64,000 nt of DNA, taken from contig NW_027469225.1 of NCBI RefSeq assembly GCF_051020765.1, positions 186,001-250,000 of the forward strand, written 5' to 3'. Below the pieces are notes generated by a model, which saw nothing but the letters and a program-made list of their open reading frames with translations, was not told where the DNA came from and did no database searches. Within the stretch, counting starts at the first letter, position 1. Each line of letters starts with the position of its first letter. The translations under genes were made by a program, and so were the position numbers. The DNA is from Lasioglossum baleicum (Eukaryota; Arthropoda; Insecta; Hymenoptera; Halictidae). This document shows positions 19,905 to 33,349 of this stretch, piece by piece.

Positions 19905-22900
19905 CTAGCCATGCGCATCCCAAAAAACCTGCGCATGCGCATCCCACAAAACCTCGCACGTGTTTTTACTCGACTAGCCTGCGGGATGCATCATCTCGCA
20001 CGTGTTTTTACTCGAGTAGCCTGCGGGATGCACCCTCTCGCACGTGTTTTTACTCGACTAGCCTGCGGGATGCATCCTCTCGCACGTGTTTTTGCTCGAC
20101 TAGCCTGCGGGATGCACCCTCTCGCACGTGTTTTTGCTCGACTAGCCTGCGGGATGCATCGTCTCGCACGTGTTTTTGCTCGACTAGCCTGCGGGATGCA
20201 TGCTCTCGCACGTGTTTTTGCTCGACTAGCCATGCGCATCCCAAAAAACCTGCGCATGCGCATCCCAAAAAACCTGCGCATGCGCATCCCACAAAACCTG
20301 CGCATGCGCATCCCACAAAACCTCGCACGTGTTTTTACTCGACTAGCCTGCGGGATGCATCCTCTCGCACGTGTTTTTGCTCGACTAGCCTGCGGGATGC
20401 ATCCTCTCGCACGTGTTTTTGCTCGACTAGCCTGCGGGATGCATCCTCTCGCACGTGTTTTTACTCGACTAGCCTGCGGGAAGCATCCTCCCGCACGTGT
20501 TTTTACTCGACTAGCCTGCGGGATGCATCCTGTCGCACGTGTTTTTACTCGACTAGCCTGCGGGATGCATCCTGTCGCACGTGTTTTTACTCGACTAGCC
20601 AAGGGCATCCCAAAAAACCTGCGCATGCGCATACCACAAAACCTGCGCATGCGCATCCCACAAAACCTCGCACGTGTTTTTACTCGACTAGCCTGCGGGA
20701 TGCATCCTCTCGCACGTGTTTTTACTCGACTAGCCTGCGGGATGCATCCTCTCGCACGTGTTTTTACTCGACTAGCCTGCGGGATGCATCCTCTCGCACG
20801 TGTTTTTACTCGACTAGCCTGCGGGATGCATCCTCTCGCCCGTGTTTTTACTCGACTAGCCTGCGGGATGCATCCTCTCGCACGTGTTTTTACTCGACTA
20901 GCCTGCGGGATTCATCCTCTCGCACGTGTTTTTATTCGACTAGCCTGCGGTATGCATCCTCTCGCACGTGTTTTTGCTCGACTAGCCTGCGGGTTGCATC
21001 CTCTCGCACGTGTTTTTACTCGACTAGCCTGCGGGAAGCATCCTCTTGCACGTGTTTTTACTCGACTAGCCTGCGGGATGCATCCTCTCGCACGTGTTTT
21101 TACTCGACTAGCCTGCGGGAAGCATCCTCTCGCACGTGTTTTTACTCGACTAGCCTGCGGGAAGCATCCTCTCGCACGTGTTTTTACTCGACTAGTCTGC
21201 GGGATGCATCCTCTCGCACGTGTTTTTGCTCGACTAGCCTGCGGGATGCATCCTCTCGCACGTGTTTTTGCTCGACTAGCCTTCGGGATGCATCCTCTCG
21301 CACGTGTTTTTGCTTGACTAGCCTGCGGGATGCATCCTCTCGCACGTGTTTTTGCTCGACTAGCCTGCGGGATGCATTCCCCCGCACGTGTTTTTGCTCG
21401 ACTAGCCTGCGGGATGCATGCTCTCGCACGTGTTTTTGCTCGACTAGCCATGCGCATCCCAAAAAACCTGCGCATGGCGCATCCCAAAAAAACCTGCGCA
21501 TGCGCATCCCGAAAAACCTGCGCCTGCGCATCCAAAAAACCTGCGCATGCGCATCCCACAAAACCTGCGCATGCGCATCCCACAAAACCTCGCACGTGTT
21601 TTTACTCGACTAGCCTGCGGGATGCATCCTCTCAGCACGTGTTTTTACTCGACTAGCCTGCGGGATGCATCCTCTCGCACGTGTTTTTACTCGACTAGCC
21701 TGCGGGAAGCATCCTCTCGCACGTGTTTTTACTCGACTAGCCTGCGGGATTCATCCTCTCGCACGTGTTTTTACTCGACTAGCCTGCGGGATGCATCCTC
21801 TCGCACGTGTTTTTACTCGACTAGCCTGCGGAAGCATCCTCTCGCACGTGTTTTTACTCGACTAGCCTGCGGGAAGCATCCTCTCGCACGTGTTTTTACT
21901 CGACTAGTCTGCGGGATGCATCCTCTCGCACGTGTTTTTGCTCGACTAGCCTGCGGGGATGCATCCTCTCGCACGTGTTTTTGCTCGACTAGCCTTCGGG
22001 ATGCATCCTCTCGCACGTGTTTTTGCTTGACTAGCCTGCGGGATGCATCCTCTCGCACGTGTTTTTGCTCGACTAGCCTGCGGGATGCATTCCCCCGCAC
22101 GTGTTTTTGCTCGACTAGCCTGCGGGATGCATGCTCTCGCACGTGTTTTTGCTCGACTAGCCATGCGCATCCCAAAAAACCTGCGCATGCGCATCCCAAA
22201 AAACCTGCGCATGCGCATCCCGAAAAACCTGCGCCTGCGCATCCAAAAAACCTGCGCATGCGCATCCACAAAACCTGCGCATGCGCATCCCACAAAACCT
22301 CGCACGTGTTTTTACTCGACTAGCCTGCGGGATGCATCCTCTCGCACGTGTTTTTACTCGACTAGCCTGCGGGATGCATCCTCTCGCACGTGTTTTTACT
22401 CGACTAGCCTGCGGGAAGCATCCTCTCGCACGTGTTTTTACTCGACTAGCCTGCGGGATTCATCCTCTCGCACGTGTTTTTACTCGACTAGCCTGCGGGA
22501 TGCATCCTCTCGCACGTGTTTTTGCTCGACTAGCCTGCGGGATGCATCCTCTCGCACGTGTTTTTACTCGACTAGCCTGCGGGAAGCATCCTCTTGCACG
22601 TGTTTTTACTCGACTAGCCTGCGGGATGCATCCTCCCGCACGTGTTTTTACTCGACTAGCCTGCGGGAAGCATCCTCTCGCACGTGTTTTTACTCGACTA
22701 GCCTGCGGGAAGCATCCTCTCGCACGTGTTTTTACTCGACTAGTCTGCGGGATGCATCCTCTCGCACGTGTTTTTGCTCGACTAGCCTGCGGGATGCATC
22801 CTCCCGCACGTGTTTTTACTCGACTAGCCTGCGGGATACATCCTCTCGCACGTGTTTTTGCTCGACTAGCCTGCGGGATGCATCCTCTCGCACGTGTTTT

Positions 22901-25900
22901 TGCTCGACTAGCCTGCGGGATGCATCCTCTCGCACGTGTTTTTACTCGACTAGCCTGCGGGAAGCATCCTCTTGCACGTGTTTTTACTCGACTAGCCTGC
23001 GGGATGCATCCTCTCGCACGTGTTTTTACTCGACTAGCCTGCGGGATGCATCCTGTCGCACGTGTTTTTACTTGACTAGCCATGGGCATCCCAAAAAACC
23101 TGCGCATGCGCATCCCAAAAAACCTGCGCATGCGCATCCCACAAAACCTGCGCATGCGCATCCCACAAAACCTCGCACGTGTTTTTACTCGACTAGCCTG
23201 CGGGATGCATCCTCTCGCACGTGTTTTTACTCGACTAGCCTGCGGGATGCATCCTCTCGCACGTGTTTTTACTCGACTAGCCTGCGGGATGCATCCTCTC
23301 GCACGTGTTTTTACTCGACTAGCCTGCGGGATGCATCCTCTCGCACGTGTTTTTACTCGACTAGCCTGCGGGATTCATCCTCTCGCACGTGTTTTTATTC
23401 GACTAGCCTGCGGTATGCATCCTCTCGCACGTGTTTTTGCTCGACTAGCCTGCGGGTTGCATCCTCTCGCACGTGTTTTTACTCGACTAGCCTGCGGGAA
23501 GCATCCTCTTGCACGTGTTTTTACTCGACTAGCCTGCGGGATGCATCCTCTCGCACGTGTTTTTACTCGACTAGCCTGCGGGAAGCATCCTCTCGCACGT
23601 GTTTTTACTCGACTAGCCTGCGGGAAGCATCCTCTCGCACGTGTTTTTACTCGACTAGTCTGCGGGATGCATCCTCTCGCACGTGTTTTTGCTCGACTAG
23701 CCTTCGGGATGCATCCTCTCGCACGTGTTTTTGCTTGACTAGCCTGCGGGATGCATCCTCTCGCACGTGTTTTTGCTCGACTAGCCTGCGGATGCATTCC
23801 CCCGCACGTGTTTTTGCTCGACTAGCCTGCGGGATGCATGCTCTCGCACGTGTTTTTGCTCGACTAGCCATGCGCATCCCAAAAAACCTGCGCATGCGCA
23901 TCCCAAAAAACCTGCGCATGCGCATCCCGAAAAACCTGCGCCTGCGCATCCCAAAAAACCTGCGCATGCGCATCCCACAAAACCTCGCACGTGTTTTTAC
24001 TCGACTAGCCTGCGGATGCATCCTCTCGCACGTGTTTTTACTCGACTAGCCTGCGGGATGCATCCTCTCGCACGTGTTTTTACTCGACTAGCCTGCGGGA
24101 TGCATCCTCTCGCACGTGTTTTTACTCGACTAGCCTGCGGGATGCATCCTCTCGCACGTGTTTTTACTCGACTAGCCTGCGGGATTCATCCTCTCGCACG
24201 TGTTTTTATTCGACTAGCCTGCGGTATGCATCCTCTCGCACGTGTTTTTGCTCGACTAGCCTGCGGGTTGCATCCTCTCGCACGTGTTTTTACTCGACTA
24301 GCCTGCGGGAAGCATCCTCTTGCACGTGTTTTTACTCGACTAGCCTGCGGGATGCATCCTCTCGCACGTGTTTTTACTCGACTAGCCTGCGGGAAGCATC
24401 CTCTCGCACGTGTTTTTACTCGACTAGCCTGCGGGAAGCATCCTCTCGCACGTGTTTTTACTCGACTAGTCTGCGGGATGCATCCTCTCGCACGTGTTTT
24501 TGCTCGACTAGCCTGCGGGATGCATCCTCTCGCACGTGTTTTTGCTCGACTAGCCTTCGGGATGCATCCTCTCGCACGTGTTTTTGCTTGACTAGCCTGC
24601 GGGATGCATCCTCTCGCACGTGTTTTTGCTCGACTAGCCTGCGGGATGCATTCCCCCGCACGTGTTTTTGCTCGACTAGCCTGCGGGATGCATGCTCTCG
24701 CACGTGTTTTTGCTCGACTAGCCATGCGCATCCCAAAAAACCTGCGCATTCGCATCCCAAAAAACCTGCGCATGCGCATCCCGAAAAACCTGCGCCTGCG
24801 CATCCCAAAAAACCTGCGCATGCGCATCCCACAAAACCTGCGCATGCGCATCCCACAAAACCTCGCACGTGTTTTTACTCGACTAGCCTGCGGGATGCAT
24901 CCTCTCGCACGTGTTTTTACTCGACTAGCCTGCGGGAAGCATTCTCTTGCACGTGTTTTTACTCGACTAGCCTGCGGGATGCATCCTCCCGCACGTGTTT
25001 TTACTCGACTAGCCTGCGGGATGCATCCTCCCGCACGTGTTTTTACTCGACTAGCCTGCGGGATACATCCTCTCGCACGTGTTTTTGCTCGACTAGCCTG
25101 CGGGATGCATCCTCTCGCACGTGTTTTTGCTCGACTAGCCTGCGGGATGCATCCTCTCGCACGTGTTTTTACTCGACTAGCCTGCGGGAAGCATCCTCTT
25201 GCACGTGTTTTTACTCGACTAGCCTGCGGGATGCATCCTCTCGCACGTGTTTTTACTCGACTAGCCTGCGGGATGCATCCTGTCGCACGTGTTTTTACTC
25301 GACTAGCCATGGGCATCCCAAAAAACCTGCGCATGCGCATCCCAAAAAACCTGCGCATGCGCATCCCACAAAACCTGCGCATGCGCATCCCACAAAACCT
25401 CGCACGTGTTTTTACTCGACTAGCCTGCGGGATGCATCCTCTCGCACGTGTTTTTACTCGACTAGCCTGCGGGATGCATCCTCTCGCACGTGTTTTTACT
25501 CGACTAGCCTGCGGGATGCATCCTCTCGCACGTGTTTTTACTCGACTAGCCTGCGGGATGCATCCTCTCGCACGTGTTTTTACTCGACTAGCCTGCGGGA
25601 TTCATCCTCTCGCACGTGTTTTTATTCGACTAGCCTGCGGTATGCATCCTCTCGCACGTGTTTTTGCTCGACTAGCCTGCGGGTTGCATCCTCTCGCACG
25701 TGTTTTTACTCGACTAGCCATGCGCATCCCAAAAAACCTGCGCATGCGCATCCCACAAAACCTCGCACGTGTTTTTACTCGACTAGCCTGCGGGATGCAT
25801 CATCTCGCACGTGTTTTTACTCGAGTAGCCTGCGGGATGCACCCTCTCGCACGTGTTTTTACTCGACTAGCCTGCGGGATGCACCCTCTCGCACGTGTTT

Positions 25901-28900
25901 TTACTCGACTAGCCTGCGGGATGCATCCTCTCGCACGTGTTTTTGCTCGACTAGCCTGCGGGATGCACCCTCTCGCACGTGTTTTTGCTCGACTAGCCTG
26001 CGGGATGCATCGTCTCGCACGTGTTTTTGCTCGACTAGCCTGCGGGATGCATGCTCTCGCACGTGTTTTTGCTCGACTAGCCATGCGCATCCCAAAAAAC
26101 CTGCGCATGCGCATCCCAAAAAACCTGCGCATGCGCATCCCACAAAACCTGCGCATGCGCATCCCACAAAACCTCGCACGTGTTTTTACTCGACTAGCCT
26201 GCGGGATGCATCCTCTCGCACGTGTTTTTGCTCGACTAGCCTGCGGGATGCATCCTCTCGCACGTGTTTTTGCTCGACTAGCCTGCGGGATGCATCCTCT
26301 CGCACGTGTTTTTACTCGACTAGCCTGCGGGAAGCATCCTCCCGCACGTGTTTTTACTCGACTAGCCTGCGGGATGCATCCTGTCGCACGTGTTTTTACT
26401 CGACTAGCCTGCGGGATGCATCCTGTCGCACGTGTTTTTACTCGACTAGCCATGGGCATCCCAAAAAACCTGCGCATGCGCATACCACAAAACCTGCGCA
26501 TGCGCATCCCACAAAACCTCGCACGTGTTTTTACTCGACTAGCCTGCGGGATGCATCCTCTCGCACGTGTTTTTACTCGACTAGCCTGCGGGATGCATCC
26601 TCTCGCACGTGTTTTTACTCGACTAGCCTGCGGGATGCATCCTCTCGCACGTGTTTTTACTCGACTAGCCTGCGGGATGCATCCTCTCGCCCGTGTTTTT
26701 ACTCGACTAGCCTGCGGGATGCATCCTCTCGCACGTGTTTTTACTCGACTAGCCTGCGGGATTCATCCTCTCGCACGTGTTTTTATTCGACTAGCCTGCG
26801 GTATGCATCCTCTCGCACGTGTTTTTGCTCGACTAGCCTGCGGGTTGCATCCTCTCGCACGTGTTTTTACTCGACTAGCCTGCGGGAAGCATCCTCTTGC
26901 ACGTGTTTTTACTCGACTAGCCTGCGGGATGCATCCTCTCGCACGTGTTTTTACTCGACTAGCCTGCGGGAAGCATCCTCTCGCACGTGTTTTTACTCGA
27001 CTAGCCTGCGGGAAGCATCCTCTCGCACGTGTTTTTACTCGACTAGTCTGCGGGATGCATCCTCTCGCACGTGTTTTTGCTCGACTAGCCTGCGGGATGC
27101 ATCCTCTCGCACGTGTTTTTGCTCGACTAGCCTTCGGGATGCATCCTCTCGCACGTGTTTTTGCTTGACTAGCCTGCGGGATGCATCCTCTCGCACGTGT
27201 TTTTGCTCGACTAGCCTGCGGGATGCATTCCCCCGCACGTGTTTTTGCTCGACTAGCCTGCGGGATGCATGCTCTCGCACGTGTTTTTGCTCGACTAGCC
27301 ATGCGCATCCCAAAAAACCTGCGCATGCGCATCCCAAAAAACCTGCGCATGCGCATCCCGAAAAACCTGCGCCTGCGCATCCCAAAAAACCTGCGCATGC
27401 GCATCCCACAAAACCTGCGCATGCGCATCCCACAAAACCTCGCACGTGTTTTTACTCGACTAGCCTGCGGGATGCATCCTCTCGCACGTGTTTTTACTCG
27501 ACTAGCCTGCGGGATGCATCCTCTCGCACGTGTTTTTACTCGACTAGCCTGCGGGAAGCATCCTCTCGCACGTGTTTTTACTCGACTAGCCTGCGGGATT
27601 CATCCTCTCGCACGTGTTTTTACTCGACTAGCCTGCGGGATGCATCCTCTCGCACGTGTTTTTACTCGACTAGCCTGCGGAAGCATCCTCTCGCACGTGT
27701 TTTTACTCGACTAGCCTGCGGGAAGCATCCTCTCGCACGTGTTTTTACTCGACTAGTCTGCGGGATGCATCCTCTCGCACGTGTTTTTGCTCGACTAGCC
27801 TGCGGGATGCATCCTCTCGCACGTGTTTTTGCTCGACTAGCCTTCGGGATGCATCCTCTCGCACGTGTTTTTGCTTGACTAGCCTGCGGGATGCATCCTC
27901 TCGCACGTGTTTTTGCTCGACTAGCCTGCGGGATGCATTCCCCCGCACGTGTTTTTGCTCGACTAGCCTGCGGGATGCATGCTCTCGCACGTGTTTTTGC
28001 TCGACTAGCCATGCGCATCCCAAAAAACCTGCGCATGCGCATCCCAAAAAACCTGCGCATGCGCATCCCGAAAAACCTGCGCCTGCGCATCCCAAAAAAC
28101 CTGCGCATGCGCATCCCACAAAACCTGCGCATGCGCATCCCACAAAACCTCGCACGTGTTTTTACTCGACTAGCCTGCGGGATGCATCCTCTCGCACGTG
28201 TTTTTACTCGACTAGCCTGCGGGATGCATCCTCTCGCACGTGTTTTTACTCGACTAGCCTGCGGGAAGCATCCTCTCGCACGTGTTTTTACTCGACTAGC
28301 CTGCGGGATTCATCCTCTCGCACGTGTTTTTACTCGACTAGCCTGCGGGATGCATCCTCTCGCACGTGTTTTTGCTCGACTAGCCTGCGGGATGCATCCT
28401 CTCGCACGTGTTTTTACTCGACTAGCCTGCGGGAAGCATCCTCTTGCACGTGTTTTTACTCGACTAGCCTGCGGGATGCATCCTCCCGCACGTGTTTTTA
28501 CTCGACTAGCCTGCGGGAAGCATCCTCTCGCACGTGTTTTTACTCGACTAGCCTGCGGGAAGCATCCTCTCGCACGTGTTTTTACTCGACTAGTCTGCGG
28601 GATGCATCCTCTCGCACGTGTTTTTGCTCGACTAGCCTGCGGGATGCATCCTCCCGCACGTGTTTTTACTCGACTAGCCTGCGGGATACATCCTCTCGCA
28701 CGTGTTTTTGCTCGACTAGCCTGCGGGATGCATCCTCTCGCACGTGTTTTTGCTCGACTAGCCTGCGGGATGCATCCTCTCGCACGTGTTTTTACTCGAC
28801 TAGCCTGCGGGAAGCATCCTCTTGCACGTGTTTTTACTCGACTAGCCTGCGGGATGCATCCTCTCGCACGTGTTTTTACTCGACTAGCCTGCGGGATGCA

Positions 28901-31562
28901 TCCTGTCGCACGTGTTTTTACTTGACTAGCCATGGGCATCCCAAAAAACCTGCGCATGCGCATCCCAAAAAACCTGCGCATGCGCATCCCACAAAACCTG
29001 CGCATGCGCATCCCACAAAACCTCGCACGTGTTTTTACTCGACTAGCCTGCGGGATGCATCCTCTCGCACGTGTTTTTACTCGACTAGCCTGCGGGATGC
29101 ATCCTCTCGCACGTGTTTTTACTCGACTAGCCTGCGGGATGCATCCTCTCGCACGTGTTTTTACTCGACTAGCCTGCGGGATGCATCCTCTCGCACGTGT
29201 TTTTACTCGACTAGCCTGCGGGATTCATCCTCTCGCACGTGTTTTTATTCGACTAGCCTGCGGTATGCATCCTCTCGCACGTGTTTTTGCTCGACTAGCC
29301 TGCGGGTTGCATCCTCTCGCACGTGTTTTTACTCGACTAGCCTGCGGGAAGCATCCTCTTGCACGTGTTTTTACTCGACTAGCCTGCGGGATGCATCCTC
29401 TCGCACGTGTTTTTACTCGACTAGCCTGCGGGAAGCATCCTCTCGCACGTGTTTTTACTCGACTAGCCTGCGGGAAGCATCCTCTCGCACGTGTTTTTAC
29501 TCGACTAGTCTGCGGGATGCATCCTCTCGCACGTGTTTTTGCTCGACTAGCCTTCGGGATGCATCCTCTCGCACGTGTTTTTGCTTGACTAGCCTGCGGG
29601 ATGCATCCTCTCGCACGTGTTTTTGCTCGACTAGCCTGCGGGATGCATTCCCCCGCACGTGTTTTTGCTCGACTAGCCTGCGGGATGCATGCTCTCGCAC
29701 GTGTTTTTGCTCGACTAGCCATGCGCATCCCAAAAAACCTGCGCATGCGCATCCCAAAAAACCTGCGCATGCGCATCCCGAAAAACCTGCGCCTGCGCAT
29801 CCCAAAAAACCTGCGCATGCGCATCCCACAAAACCTCGCACGTGTTTTTACTCGACTAGCCTGCGGGATGCATCCTCTCGCACGTGTTTTTACTCGACTA
29901 GCCTGCGGGATGCATCCTCTCGCACGTGTTTTTACTCGACTAGCCTGCGGGATGCATCCTCTCGCACGTGTTTTTACTCGACTAGCCTGCGGGATGCATC
30001 CTCTCGCACGTGTTTTTACTCGACTAGCCTGCGGGATTCATCCTCTCGCACGTGTTTTTATTCGACTAGCCTGCGGTATGCATCCTCTCGCACGTGTTTT
30101 TGCTCGACTAGCCTGCGGGTTGCATCCTCTCGCACGTGTTTTTACTCGACTAGCCTGCGGGAAGCATCCTCTTGCACGTGTTTTTACTCGACTAGCCTGC
30201 GGGATGCATCCTCTCGCACGTGTTTTTACTCGACTAGCCTGCGGGAAGCATCCTCTCGCACGTGTTTTTACTCGACTAGCCTGCGGGAAGCATCCTCTCG
30301 CACGTGTTTTTACTCGACTAGTCTGCGGGATGCATCCTCTCGCACGTGTTTTTGCTCGACTAGCCTGCGGGATGCATCCTCTCGCACGTGTTTTTGCTCG
30401 ACTAGCCTTCGGGATGCATCCTCTCGCACGTGTTTTTGCTTGACTAGCCTGCGGGATGCATCCTCTCGCACGTGTTTTTGCTCGACTAGCCTGCGGGATG
30501 CATTCCCCCGCACGTGTTTTTGCTCGACTAGCCTGCGGGATGCATGCTCTCGCACGTGTTTTTGCTCGACTAGCCATGCGCATCCCAAAAAACCTGCGCA
30601 TTCGCATCCCAAAAAACCTGCGCATGCGCATCCCGAAAAACCTGCGCCTGCGCATCCCAAAAAACCTGCGCATGCGCATCCCACAAAACCTGCGCATGCG
30701 CATCCCACAAAACCTCGCACGTGTTTTTACTCGACTAGCCTGCGGGATGCATCCTCTCGCACGTGTTTTTACTCGACTAGCCTGCGGGAAGCATTCTCTT
30801 GCACGTGTTTTTACTCGACTAGCCTGCGGGATGCATCCTCCCGCACGTGTTTTTACTCGACTAGCCTGCGGGATGCATCCTCCCGCACGTGTTTTTACTC
30901 GACTAGCCTGCGGGATACATCCTCTCGCACGTGTTTTTGCTCGACTAGCCTGCGGGATGCATCCTCTCGCACGTGTTTTTGCTCGACTAGCCTGCGGGAT
31001 GCATCCTCTCGCACGTGTTTTTACTCGACTAGCCTGCGGGAAGCATCCTCTTGCACGTGTTTTTACTCGACTAGCCTGCGGGATGCATCCTCTCGCACGT
31101 GTTTTTACTCGACTAGCCTGCGGGATGCATCCTGTCGCACGTGTTTTTACTCGACTAGCCATGGGCATCCCAAAAAACCTGCGCATGCGCATCCCAAAAA
31201 ACCTGCGCATGCGCATCCCACAAAACCTGCGCATGCGCATCCCACAAAACCTCGCACGTGTTTTTACTCGACTAGCCTGCGGGATGCATCCTCTCGCACG
31301 TGTTTTTACTCGACTAGCCTGCGGGATGCATCCTCTCGCACGTGTTTTTACTCGACTAGCCTGCGGGATGCATCCTCTCGCACGTGTTTTTACTCGACTA
31401 GCCTGCGGGATGCATCCTCTCGCACGTGTTTTTACTCGACTAGCCTGCGGGATTCATCCTCTCGCACGTGTTTTTATTCGACTAGCCTGCGGTATGCATC
31501 CTCTCGCACGTGTTTTTGCTCGACTAGCCTGCGGGTTGCATCCTCTCGCACGTGTTTTTACT
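19905..31562. repeat. Tandem higher-order duplication, period about 5.85 kb
   Basis: Copy 1 (about 19905-25710) and copy 2 (about 25711-31562) follow the same variant order. The offset is about 5,809 bp at the start, then about 5,851 bp after one extra 42-mer in copy 2 (near 25860-25900), and about 5,850-5,852 bp later where one-base indels occur. Shared marks include the GATGCATCATCTCG monomer, the CATGGGC or CAAGGGC three-unit block with CATACCAC, and the monomer with GCGGAAGCAT (one G missing) at 21831 and 27680. Most other one-base indels in copy 1 are absent from copy 2. Confidence 0.85.
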
Positions 31563-33349
31563 CGACTAGCCTGCGGGAAGCATCCTCTTGCACGTGTTTT
31601 TACTCGACTAGCCTGCGGGATGCATCCTCTCGCACGTGTTTTACTCGACTAGCCTGCGGGAAGCATCCTCTCGCACGTGTTTTTACTCGACTAGCCTGCG
31701 GGAAGCATCCTCTCGCACGTGTTTTTACTCGACTAGTCTGCGGGATGCATCCTCTCGCACGTGTTTTTGCTCGACTAGCCTGCGGGATGCATCCTCTCGC
31801 ACGTGTTTTTGCTCGACTAGCCTTCGGGATGCATCCTCTCGCACGTGTTTTTGCTTGACTAGCCTGCGGGATGCATCCTCTCGCACGTGTTTTTGCTCGA
31901 CTAGCCTGCGGGATGCATTCCCCCGCACGTGTTTTTGCTCGACTAGCCTGCGGGATGCATCCTCTCGCACGTGTTTTTACTCGACTAGCCTGCGGGATGC
32001 ATCCTCTCGCACGTGTTTTTACTCGACTAGTCTGCGGGAAGCATCCTCTCGCACGTGTTTTTACTCGACTAGCCTGCGGGATGCATCCTCTCGCACGTGT
32101 TTTTACTCGACTAGCCTGCGGGATGCATCCTCTCGCACGTGTTTTTACTCGGCTAGCCTGCGGGATTCATCCTCTCGCACGTGTTTTTACTCGACTAGCC
32201 TGCGGGATGCATCCTCTCGCACGTGTTTTTGCTCGACTAGCCTGCGGGATGCATCCTCTCGCACGTGTTTTTACTCGACTAGCCTGCGGGAAGCATCCTC
32301 TTGCACGTGTTTTTACTCGACTAGCCTGCGGGATGCATCCTCCCGCACGTGTTTTTACTCGACTAGCCTGCGGGAAGCATCCTCTCGCACGTGTTTTTAC
32401 TCGACTAGCCTGCGGGAAGCATCCTCTCGCACGTGTTTTTACTCGACTAGTCTGCGGGATGCATCCTCTCGCACGTGTTTTTGCTCGACTAGCCTGCGGG
32501 ATGCATCCTCCCGCACGTGTTTTTACTCGACTAGCCTGCGGGATACATCCTCTCGCACGTGTTTTTGCTCGACTAGCCTGCGGGATGCATCCTCTCGCAC
32601 GTGTTTTTGCTCGACTAGCCTGCGGGATGCATCCTCTCGCACGTGTTTTTACTCGACTAGCCTGCGGGAAGCATCCTCTTGCACGTGTTTTTACTCGACT
32701 AGCCTGCGGGATGCATCCTCTCGCACGTGTTTTTACTCGACTAGCCTGCGGGATGCATCCTCTCGCACGTGTTTTTACTCGACTAGCCTGCAGGATTCAT
32801 CCTCTCGCACGTGTTTTTACTCGACTAGCCTGCGGGATGCATCCTCTCGCACGTGTTTTTGCTCGACTAGCCTGCGGGATGCATCCTCTCGCACGTGTTT
32901 TTACTCGACTAGCCTGCGGGATGCATCCTCTCGCACGTGTTTTTACTCGACTAGCCTGCGGAATGCATCCTCTCGCACGTGTTTTTGCTCGACTAGCCTG
33001 CGGGATGCATCCTCTCGCACGTGTTTTTGCTCGACTAGCCTGCGGGATGCATCCTCTCGCACGTGTTTTTGCTCGACTAGCCTGCGGGATGCATCCTCTC
33101 GCACGTGTTTTTACTCGACTAGCCTGCGGGAAGCATCCTCTTGCACGTGTTTTTACTCGACTAGCCTGCGGGATGCATCCTCTCGCACGTGTTTTTACTC
33201 GACTTGCCTGCGGGATGCATCCTGTCGCACGTGTTTGTACTCGACTAGCCATGGGCATCCCAAAAAACCTGCGCATGCGCATCCCAAAAAACCTATGCAT
33301 GCGCATCCCACAAAACCTGCGCATGCGCATCCCACAAAACCTCGCACGT

